5,680 nucleotides of DNA from positions 1-5,680 of the forward strand of contig CANQNI010000106.1 of assembly GCA_947625175.1 (NCBI GenBank), given 5' to 3'. This stretch comes from an uncultured Eubacteriaceae bacterium. GTDB lineage: Bacteria; Bacillota; Clostridia; Eubacteriales; Eubacteriaceae. Below the pieces are notes generated by a model. It ran no database searches. It was not told where the DNA came from and worked only from the letters and a program-made list of their open reading frames with translations. Below are positions 1-5,430 of this stretch, piece by piece; positions within the stretch are counted from its first letter, which is position 1; each line of letters opens with the position of its first letter. Both the position numbers and the translations under genes were made by a program.

Positions 1-952
1 CTTCAACAGGAAGATCATATCCACTGGTTCCAGCTACTTCACCATTTTTAGCCCAACCCATCCATCCGATATTTGCTACGTGGGTTCTATAGAAAAGATT
101 ATACTGATTAGCAATATTTCCAGTTAAACCAAATTGGAGTGCTTCAATATGGATATCTGAATCAGTAATCCCACTAGGCTGATTACTTCCGGTCATTGTC
201 TGCCAACCATAATTTCTTAAATAGGTATTATAAATAATATCCCCATCCAAGTTATTAATTTGAGCTTTAATAGCTTCAACTGGAAGAGACTGGCCTTCTG
301 TTCCTGAGGTGGTTCCGTTGACAACAGGGTCCTGCCAACCAAGTGTAGTTACATAAGCGCTTGTAGAAACTCCGGTTGTATCATTGGTTCCGTAGTTATG
401 GCTATCAATACTAGCTTTTTCCATAGCAGGGTTTCCGGTTGGTCCAGGTGCAGGCTGGTCTTTAGGAACTAATCTGATTTCGATCGCTTCCATTCTTTTG
501 GCATAACCACTGGTTCCAGCAACCTGGTCATTTTTAGCCCAGCCAAGCCAACCAAAATCAGAAACGTGACAACGGTAGTAAACGTCATGGGTTTGACTAA
601 CAGGTCCAGTCAGGTAAATTTTAAAAGCTTCAACTCTTTTAGATTCACCCGTAGTCCCGGCAACCTGGTCATCCTGGACATAATCCATCCAACCGTAGTC
701 TTCAACATGGGGAGAGTAAACAATATGGCTGTCTTCGGAAACACCAGTCAAGTTAATCCTTAAGGCTTCAACTCTTTTGGCCTCACCGGTTGTACCAGCT
801 GGAGCTCCATCCTTAACATAATCCATCCAGCCATAGTCTTCTACATGGCCCTGATAGGTTACAGATTCATTTGCAGCAAAGGTAGTGGTAATTCCAAAAC
901 AGAGTAAAAGTAAACTAAGAATTGGAATAATTTTTAAAGTTAATTTTTTCAC
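1..952 (-). CDS. Secreted ChW-repeat (clostridial hydrophobic W) protein, 3' end beyond window
   Basis: Open frame of 317 codons from GTG at 952 to the left edge with no stop, so the C-terminus is missing. The GTG is supported by AGAAGGG (959-965), 6 nt upstream, and by the signal peptide it opens: MKK, then a hydrophobic core (residues 8-21), with likely cleavage near FAA at 25-27. No convincing lipobox is seen. The mature part is built of about six ChW-type units with the pattern H-V-x-x-x-G-W-[ML]-x-[YW], then AGT[TS]G, then EA and a short beta-strand ending LTG. Units lie at residues about 31-76, 77-122, 123-162, 181-234, 235-279 and 280 to the edge. Units 1-3 and 6 are good; 4 and 5 are degenerate. 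A Pro-rich linker (163-175) separates units 3 and 4. ChW proteins are exported or surface proteins, thought to act in binding or cell-surface assemblies; the ligand here is unknown. A catalytic domain could lie beyond the edge. The gene is divergent from the operon that follows. Confidence 0.9.
   Translation of the reverse strand, partial: MKKLTLKIIPILSLLLLCFGITTTFAANESVTYQGHVEDYGWMDYVKDGAPAGTTGEAKRVEALRINLTGVSEDSHIVYSPHVEDYGWMDYVQDDQVAGTTGESKRVEAFKIYLTGPVSQTHDVYYRCHVSDFGWLGWAKNDQVAGTSGYAKRMEAIEIRLVPKDQPAPGPTGNPAMEKASIDSHNYGTNDTTGVSTSAYVTTLGWQDPVVNGTTSGTEGQSLPVEAIKAQINNLDGDIIYNTYLRNYGWQTMTGSNQPSGITDSDIHIEALQFGLTGNIANQYNLFYRTHVANIGWMGWAKNGEVAGTSGYDLPVE
2..862 (-). repeat. Six tandem ChW-type coding repeats in two blocks of three
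   Basis: Reading on the minus strand, unit 1 spans about 862-725, unit 2 724-587, unit 3 586-467, linker 466-413, unit 4 412-251, unit 5 250-116 and unit 6 115 to the edge. Units 1 and 2 have a 46-codon period and share HVEDYGWMDYV and AGTTGE.KRVEA, with DNA that is also very similar. This suggests a fairly recent duplication. Units 3 and 6 share the GW.GWAKN and VAGTSGY form that is closest to the family consensus. Units 4 and 5 keep a single GWQ and the EA strand but lose the rest. Unit boundaries are approximate. Confidence 0.8.
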
Positions 953-990
953 GACTTACCCTTCTAGTTAAAGTGACAAATGTTTCTGAA

Positions 991-999
991 ATTATATCA
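991..999 (-). promoter_or_regulatory. Extended -10 promoter of the ChW gene
   Basis: The minus strand reads TGATATAAT, a full TGn extended -10 with a consensus TATAAT box. Transcription would start near 984, giving a leader of about 32 nt before the GTG, with a good ribosome binding site at 959-965. No good -35 box is found at 16-18 nt spacing, which fits an extended -10 or activator-assisted promoter. Confidence 0.6.
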
Positions 1000-1025
1000 T
1001 GATTTACAAATTTTTAATAGGAAAA

Positions 1026-1052
1026 GCGTTAAATCACTAATTAGGGCGTTAA
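1026..1052 (-). promoter_or_regulatory. TTAACGC direct repeat, candidate activator site
   Basis: On the minus strand TTAACGC occurs at 1052-1046 and again at 1032-1026, exactly 20 bp apart, or about two helical turns. The 8-bp palindrome CTAATTAG (1037-1044) lies between them. Relative to the inferred start near 984 the copies centre at about -45 and -65, where activators usually bind. The same sites also lie upstream of the rightward operon and could affect it. No regulator is identified; the repeat could be chance in A/T-rich DNA. Confidence 0.3.
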
Positions 1053-1059
1053 TGAATCA

Positions 1060-1137
1060 TTTAAAATATTTCTTTCAATTATAAAAATTATATAAAATAA
1101 ATATAGAAATAAAAAATAAGAATAAGAACTAATAAAT
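1060..1137 (+). promoter_or_regulatory. A/T-rich leader with probable operon promoter
   Basis: This stretch before the first operon gene is almost entirely A/T. It contains TATAAA at 1080-1085 and 1091-1096, either of which could be a -10 box, and TTTCAA at 1073-1078. No -35/-10 pair with proper spacing stands out, so the promoter is placed only by position. There is no strong Shine-Dalgarno sequence before the ATG at 1138, and no hairpin long enough to suggest a riboswitch. Confidence 0.3.
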
Positions 1138-1863
1138 ATGAATACCCAGACAAAGAAATGTATCCATTGTAAAAATGAGATTCCAGGTGATGCTAAAGTA
1201 TGTCCTGTTTGCCATAAGAAACAAATTTCAAGTTTTGAGCGAATCTCAACCGGTTTCTTGAGTTGTATAATAGCTGTAAGTATTGGCGGGTTAATCTTTT
1301 TTAATAAAACTGTTTCCAGAGATGATGTTAGTGCTAGCCCGCAGCCAAACCAGGAATATAGTGAATACCTTGAAGAACCAAGTTGGAATGAAACACTAGA
1401 AGAACCAGCTCAAAATACTTCTGAATCGCTTCAGTTAGGACAAACAGCCAATCTTGACGGAGTAGATGTAACGGTAAATTCAATATCTGAATGGGATGGG
1501 GGAAGCGATTATTTAAGAGATTATCTTGGCGGTGATATAATCCTTTTAATTAACATGACGATTAGAAATAATACTTCAGAAGAAATATCAACCAGCGAAG
1601 TCATGCTTAATGGCTACGCCGATAATATGAATGTAGATCAATCAATCGAAGACGATGATATATTATTTTCTGATCATTTAATTCCCGGATCTTATGAAAC
1701 GGGAAATGTTGGTTTTCGAGTCCCTAAAAACTGGCAAACTTTTCAGTTAAGAATGGAAAAAGCCTTTAATGGGAAAGTTGCTTTTTATACTTTTAATAGG
1801 AGTCAACTTACTCCTTATCAAAATAAGCACCATGATGACGATCATAATTTTTACGACGATTAA
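1138..1863 (+). CDS. Zinc-ribbon membrane protein with extracytoplasmic DUF4352-like domain
   Basis: This 241-residue protein starts with a zinc ribbon: C8-x2-C11 and C22-x2-C25, a pattern common at the cytoplasmic N-terminus of small Bacillota membrane proteins. A single membrane segment follows at about 36-55, then an acidic Pro/Glu/Ser-rich linker (about 60-93). The domain at about 96-210 resembles DUF4352: a LGQTA opening, a DIILLINMTIRNNTSEE strand, and late PGSYETGNVGFRVP. DUF4352 domains are immunoglobulin-like beta sandwiches on exported proteins, with no defined activity. The predicted topology is ribbon inside, sandwich outside. The tail (231-241) is unusually rich in His and Asp and could bind metal, which is inference only. 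ATG is chosen because it places the ribbon at the very N-terminus; its ribosome binding site is weak. The stop is 2 nt before the MATE gene, so the two are surely cotranscribed. The functional link to cobalamin genes downstream is unknown. Confidence 0.8.
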   Translation: MNTQTKKCIHCKNEIPGDAKVCPVCHKKQISSFERISTGFLSCIIAVSIGGLIFFNKTVSRDDVSASPQPNQEYSEYLEEPSWNETLEEPAQNTSESLQLGQTANLDGVDVTVNSISEWDGGSDYLRDYLGGDIILLINMTIRNNTSEEISTSEVMLNGYADNMNVDQSIEDDDILFSDHLIPGSYETGNVGFRVPKNWQTFQLRMEKAFNGKVAFYTFNRSQLTPYQNKHHDDDHNFYDD

Positions 1864-1865
1864 AA

Positions 1866-3239
1866 ATGAATAGACAATCAACTCAGGATGATAAACTTGC
1901 TACTATGCCGGTGACTAAGCTATTTTGGCAACTGGCACTACCTATGACGATCTCCCAGGTCGTAAATCTTCTTTATAATATGGTAGATAGAATCTATATC
2001 GCCCGGATTCCAGAAACGGGAACACTGGCCTTAACAGCACTTGGTTTATGTTTTCCAATTATTACTCTTATTATGGCCTTCTCTTATCTTTCCAGTGCAG
2101 GTGCTGCTCCCTTGGCTTCTATAGCCTTAGGTAGTAATGATAAGGAAAGAGCTAATCTGATTATGGGAAATTCCTTTATAACTTTAGTACTTATATCTAT
2201 TATATTAACTTTAATATTTCTACTCTTTCCCACGCAGATTCTAACTTTCTTTGGAACCAATGATGAAACAATGCCTTTTGCCTTAAGTTATATGCGGATT
2301 TACTCCCTAGGAACTTTATTTGTCCAGTTAACACTAGGATTAAATGCCTTTATAACAGCTCAGGGATTTTCAAGAAATAGCATGATCGCCGTAATAATTG
2401 GAGCTCTTTCAAATATCATTCTTGATCCAATTTTTATTTTTATTTTAGGTTTCGGGGTAGCTGGAGCAGCTATAGCTACGATACTTTCGCAGGCTTTATC
2501 AGCTGTTTATGTTTTAGCTTTTTTAAAAGGGAATAAGACTTTACTAAAATTAAAAACCAAGTATATGAAGCCGGATTTTAAAGTTATTAGTAAGTCAATC
2601 AGTTTAGGTCTTTCTCCCTTTATTATGATCTCAACTGAGAGTTTATTATTTCTTTGTTTTAATATTCAGCTTATGAAATTTGGTGGAACCATTGCGGTTG
2701 GAGCTATGACCATTTTATCCAGTGTTATGAATTTTGCCCTAATGCCATTAAATGGATTTACCCAAGGTGCTCAACCTATTGTAAGTTTTAATTATGGTGC
2801 CGGTAATACAGAGCGGACTAAAAATGCTTTTAGGGTTCTTCTAATTAGTTGTGTGGTTTATTCATTTTCACTATGGCTACTCGTTATGCTTTTTCCAAAC
2901 CAGATAGCTATGATCTTCACCTCTGATACGCAGTTAATTGATGTTTGTCACTGGGCTCTTAGAGTTTATCTTTTTGGCTGTGGTCTAATGGGTATTCAAC
3001 TTGCCTGTCAGCAAACCTTTATAGCACTTGGTAAAGCAAAGATTTCAATTTTTTTAGCAACGCTTAGAAAAATTATCCTTCTGATTCCTTTTATTTTTAT
3101 CTTTCCAATGTTTATAAGTGATAAAGTTTTGGCAGTATTTTTAGCTGAACCGGTAGCCGATATAATTGCGGTTTTAACGACAGCTTCATTATTCTTTATT
3201 AATTTCCCAAAGATTTTACAGGAGAAGATACATGATTAA
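1866..3239 (+). CDS. MATE-family multidrug/metabolite transporter (MepA-like)
   Basis: At 457 residues this is the usual MATE length of about 450, with some 12 hydrophobic segments in two homologous halves. Visible family marks are P26 and the YNMVDRIYI stretch with D41 in helix 1, QGFSRNSM (166-173) followed by SNIILDPIFIF (182-192), GVAGAAIATILSQ, and in the second half QGAQPIVSFNYGAGN (300-314). These resemble the MepA-like branch rather than NorM. MATE pumps expel cations or drugs in exchange for Na+ or H+; the substrate cannot be read from sequence. The helix-1 motif usually ends in IG, but here reads IARIPETG. ATG at 1866 lies 2 nt after the previous stop with no real ribosome binding site, suggesting reinitiation; M14 is a weaker alternative. 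The end overlaps the threonine kinase start by 8 nt, and that coupling raises the possibility of a role in corrinoid or precursor transport. Confidence 0.93.
   Translation: MNRQSTQDDKLATMPVTKLFWQLALPMTISQVVNLLYNMVDRIYIARIPETGTLALTALGLCFPIITLIMAFSYLSSAGAAPLASIALGSNDKERANLIMGNSFITLVLISIILTLIFLLFPTQILTFFGTNDETMPFALSYMRIYSLGTLFVQLTLGLNAFITAQGFSRNSMIAVIIGALSNIILDPIFIFILGFGVAGAAIATILSQALSAVYVLAFLKGNKTLLKLKTKYMKPDFKVISKSISLGLSPFIMISTESLLFLCFNIQLMKFGGTIAVGAMTILSSVMNFALMPLNGFTQGAQPIVSFNYGAGNTERTKNAFRVLLISCVVYSFSLWLLVMLFPNQIAMIFTSDTQLIDVCHWALRVYLFGCGLMGIQLACQQTFIALGKAKISIFLATLRKIILLIPFIFIFPMFISDKVLAVFLAEPVADIIAVLTTASLFFINFPKILQEKIHD
3220..3224 (+). promoter_or_regulatory. Ribosome binding site of the threonine kinase gene inside the MATE gene
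   Basis: AGGAG sits 7 nt before ATG 3232 and lies inside the last codons of the MATE gene, whose stop (3237-3239) comes after the new start. This is the strongest Shine-Dalgarno sequence in the operon. It fixes the kinase start and implies translational coupling. Confidence 0.8.
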
Positions 3240-4086
3240 AGCTTTAGCTCCTGCAACAGCAGGTGAGTTTATTCAAGGGATTTATCAGGGAGTTCCAGTT
3301 CTTGTGTCTGCACCAATTAATCTGTTCTCTCAAACAATTATTAAAGAAGGAAGTGGAATTAATAATTTAAAACCTAAAGGACTTAAAGTTTTAGAACTTC
3401 TAAAAGATGGATTTGGATTAACTGAGAGTCATTTAAATAGAATTGATATCATTCAAACTTCGAAAATTCCAGAATCAAAAGGAATGGCAAGCAGTACAGC
3501 TGATCTGGTCTCTCTCCTAGGAAGCTTAAATTATTATTACAAGCTTGGTTTAAGTGAACCGGATTTAGCCAAAATTTGTTGTCAAGTGGAACCAAGCGAT
3601 AACATAATGTTTAAAAAGATAAATCTCTTTAATCATTATACAGGAGAGATTTTTAGGGAAAGTAATAAGATAGACGCAAGAGTTCTTCTAATAGAATTTA
3701 AAAATACAGTCGATACAGTAAGTTTTGGATATGAAACTGAATTTAAAAAATCAGAAGAAGAATTCAAGAAAATAGTAGATAAATTTTTTGAAGGTATTGA
3801 AAACAAAGATTTAAATCTACTAGCTCAGGCAACTTCTGAGAGCGCTTTTCTTAATCAGACCGCCCTGTTTAATCCTTATCTGGAAACTGTTTATGATTTG
3901 GCTTTAAAATATAATAGTCCAGGAGTTTGTATTGGTCATAGTGGAAGTGTTATTGGAATTATTTACATTAATAATATTTCAGTTCAGAAGTTATCTTATG
4001 AGATTCTAGATAAATTTGATAAGAATATAGTTTCAATTAAACCATATAAGTTTGTTCCTGGTGGAGTTAGAATTCAATATTTTTAG
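3232..4086 (+). CDS. pduX: L-threonine kinase, PduX-like GHMP kinase (cobalamin side-arm synthesis)
   Basis: PduX phosphorylates L-threonine with ATP to give L-threonine O-3-phosphate (EC 2.7.1.177), the precursor of the aminopropanol linker of cobalamin. This 284-residue protein is close to the roughly 300 of Salmonella PduX. All three GHMP blocks are visible. The N-terminal APATAGEFIQG (6-16) matches the PduX form CPA-x-GE-x-IQG and is followed by VLVSAPINLFS. The phosphate-binding loop IPESKGMASSTAD (79-91) has the KGMASSTAD form typical of PduX. The C-terminal GHSGSVIG (235-242) closes the site. EPSDNIMF (120-127) corresponds to the EP[TS]D segment of the family. The kinase is likely cytoplasmic. 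It lies directly before cbiB, whose product uses the decarboxylated form of this kinase's product, which strongly supports the assignment over other GHMP kinases such as homoserine or mevalonate kinase. The gene symbol is used by homology only; no propanediol-utilisation genes are seen here. Confidence 0.88.
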   Translation: MIKALAPATAGEFIQGIYQGVPVLVSAPINLFSQTIIKEGSGINNLKPKGLKVLELLKDGFGLTESHLNRIDIIQTSKIPESKGMASSTADLVSLLGSLNYYYKLGLSEPDLAKICCQVEPSDNIMFKKINLFNHYTGEIFRESNKIDARVLLIEFKNTVDTVSFGYETEFKKSEEEFKKIVDKFFEGIENKDLNLLAQATSESAFLNQTALFNPYLETVYDLALKYNSPGVCIGHSGSVIGIIYINNISVQKLSYEILDKFDKNIVSIKPYKFVPGGVRIQYF

Positions 4087-4099
4087 TGAGGTTAGTTTG
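4086..4099 (+). promoter_or_regulatory. Ribosome binding site and TTG start of cbiB
   Basis: GTGAGG at 4086-4091 touches the kinase stop (4084-4086) and ends 5 nt before TTG at 4097. The earlier in-frame starts, TTG 4052 and GTG 4061, would overlap the kinase by 35 and 26 nt, lack a clear Shine-Dalgarno sequence, and add residues not usual in CbiB. The TTG at 4097 is therefore preferred. Confidence 0.6.
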
Positions 4100-5098
4100 A
4101 GTTTAAGTGAATTTTTCTTTAATGTTAACCTTCAGTTATTATCCATTTTTTTAGCGGTTATTTTTGACCTGTTAACAGGTGATCCGAAATGGCTCAAGCA
4201 TCCAGTAGAAATAATAGGATTAGAGATAGATGTTCTAACTAAATTATTAAATCGTGGATCATATCGTAAGGTTAAAGGTCTTATTATGTGGTGTTTGGTT
4301 CTTTTAACTACTATTTTTTCTTTCTGTTTAATTCTCTATTTAAGCTTTCAGATTTCTTTTTATCTTTTTTTCTTTTTATACATTTGGTTTTTATCAACCG
4401 CGCTTGCTTCAAAGTCATTATTTCAAGCTTGTAGAAAAGCGGTAAAGCCACTTGAAGAAAATAATTTAAAAGAAGCGCGAATTTATACAGGAGAAATAGT
4501 AGGTAGGGAAACTCAAAATTTAGATAAAGATGAACTTTTAAGGGCGATACTTGAAACAGAAGCTGAAAGCGGTATTGATGGTATTATCTCACCACTTTTT
4601 TACATGTTTTTGGGGATACTTCTCTCCCGGTTAACGATTATCCTTAATCCTTTAACTATCGTTTATTTTTATAAAGCGGTTAATACTATGGATTCAATGG
4701 TTGGATACAAATTAGGAAATTTTAAAGAATTTGGATTTTTCCCAGCCCGGCTTGATGACCTGTTTAATTTTATTCCAGCCCGACTTGGTTCTTTATTATA
4801 TTTCCTTTCAGCTTTAATTCAAGGTTTTAATATTAAATCAGCTCTGTCTATTTATTTTCGGGATAAAAATAATCATAGCAGTCCAAATGCCGGTCATCCT
4901 GAAGCAATGATAGCAGGTATTTTAGGAATCCAACTTGGGGGTATAAATACTTATTTTGGCCAAAAAGTTTTTAAGCCTACTATCGGAAGTGCATTTAAAA
5001 CGTTGGATCCAGGAATGGTAAAGAAGGAAGAAAGAATTATTCTGGGAGCTGAAATACTAATGATTTTAATATCATCAATAATAACTTTAGTAAGGTAG
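4097..5098 (+). CDS. cbiB: Adenosylcobinamide-phosphate synthase CbiB/CobD
   Basis: CbiB is an integral membrane enzyme that attaches (R)-1-amino-2-propanol phosphate to adenosylcobyric acid (EC 6.3.1.10). With TTG 4097 the protein has 333 residues, normal for the family. Visible motifs, numbered from that start: D24-x3-GDP (28-30) with HPVEIIG (35-41); a hydrophobic stretch at about 62-100; EARIYTGEIVGRET (126-139); E153 to PLFY (166-169); YKAVNTMDSMVGY (192-204); FPARLDDLFNFIPARL (215-230); and SPNAGHPEA (262-270) with LGG (280-282). This is a near-complete family signature. Two oddities: the usual AEN-x2-DG reads AESGIDG (S158 in place of Asn), and the hydrophobic segment between PLFY and YKAVN looks about ten residues longer than usual. 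The gene follows the threonine kinase by 10 nt and completes the side-arm pair. A start at TTG 4052 (348 residues) cannot be excluded. The gene is called cobD in Pseudomonas-type nomenclature. Confidence 0.93.
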   Translation: MSLSEFFFNVNLQLLSIFLAVIFDLLTGDPKWLKHPVEIIGLEIDVLTKLLNRGSYRKVKGLIMWCLVLLTTIFSFCLILYLSFQISFYLFFFLYIWFLSTALASKSLFQACRKAVKPLEENNLKEARIYTGEIVGRETQNLDKDELLRAILETEAESGIDGIISPLFYMFLGILLSRLTIILNPLTIVYFYKAVNTMDSMVGYKLGNFKEFGFFPARLDDLFNFIPARLGSLLYFLSALIQGFNIKSALSIYFRDKNNHSSPNAGHPEAMIAGILGIQLGGINTYFGQKVFKPTIGSAFKTLDPGMVKKEERIILGAEILMILISSIITLVR

Positions 5099-5107
5099 AA
5101 TTCCTTG

Positions 5108-5139
5108 AAAAAAAGATCCCAGAAATTTACCAGGATCTT
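5108..5139 (-). terminator. Intrinsic terminator for the minus-strand repeat ORFs
   Basis: On the minus strand AAGATCC (5139-5133), a 13-nt loop and GGATCTT (5119-5113) form a 7-bp stem. The last two stem bases run into an uninterrupted T tract down to 5108. This is a classic Rho-independent terminator, about 24 nt after the stop of the left repeat ORF. On the plus strand the same stem is followed by GTAAATAAAA before a T run at 5150-5155, so it would terminate cbiB transcription only weakly. Confidence 0.7.
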
Positions 5140-5162
5140 GTAAATAAAATTTTTTCTAATAA

Positions 5163-5384
5163 TTAAGTTTCTAAAGTATTATTAATAAAATTCAGACTAT
5201 AACCTGTTTCTTTATGGATTCTTTCATTAGATAAACCAAGATTAGATAAACGTCGTATTTCTTTTATCTGCATTTGTTTTCTTTCAGCTTCAAATTTTTC
5301 ACGTTCTTCGAATCTAGCTTCTCTAACAGCATCATTTACGATATCTTTGATCCGTCTTTCTTCAGTAAAAAAATTTTCAATCAT
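5163..5384 (-). CDS. Short Rpn C-terminal-like protein, copy A (free-standing or remnant)
   Basis: This is a 73-residue frame. Residues 1-40 are a highly charged helical stretch rich in Glu, Arg and Lys (MIENFFTEERRIKD, then EEREKFEAERKQ), likely coiled coil. Residues about 42-72 read IRRLSNLGLSNERIHKETGYS and continue to INNTL. That has the spacing of a helix-turn-helix and resembles the C-terminal tail of Rpn-family PD-(D/E)XK nucleases (xxLLxxGLSxExIxxxTGLSxxxI). The nuclease core is absent. An in-frame TAA (5394-5396) lies three codons upstream of the ATG, so this copy cannot be joined to a nuclease without a mutation. No strong ribosome binding site is seen; AGAAGA lies about 12 nt upstream. 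It is either a small free-standing protein or a duplicated gene tail. Frame conservation with copy B, including a 21-nt in-frame indel, argues mildly for translation. The Rpn likeness was judged by eye. Confidence 0.5.
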   Translation of the reverse strand: MIENFFTEERRIKDIVNDAVREARFEEREKFEAERKQMQIKEIRRLSNLGLSNERIHKETGYSLNFINNTLET

Positions 5385-5430
5385 ATAATTCTGTTATCTT
5401 CTAAATTATTAAATACTTTAATTAAACCTA

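Noticed and set aside
566..763. 65-codon plus-strand open frame
   Set aside because: It lies wholly opposite the ChW gene, whose repeats, signal peptide and ribosome binding site show that the minus strand is coding. It has no recognisable domain.
996..1003. Palindrome ATCATGAT as an operator
   Set aside because: Short 8-bp palindromes are expected by chance in A/T-rich DNA; it overlaps the -10 region but has no second copy or family likeness.
4052..4096. N-terminal extension of cbiB from TTG 4052
   Set aside because: It would overlap the kinase gene by 35 nt, has no good Shine-Dalgarno sequence, and adds 15 residues outside the conserved CbiB start; TTG 4097 has GTGAGG at the right distance.
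4447..4460. GCCACTTG resembling a B12-box
   Set aside because: It lies inside the conserved coding part of cbiB and lacks the rest of the riboswitch; it is a chance match.
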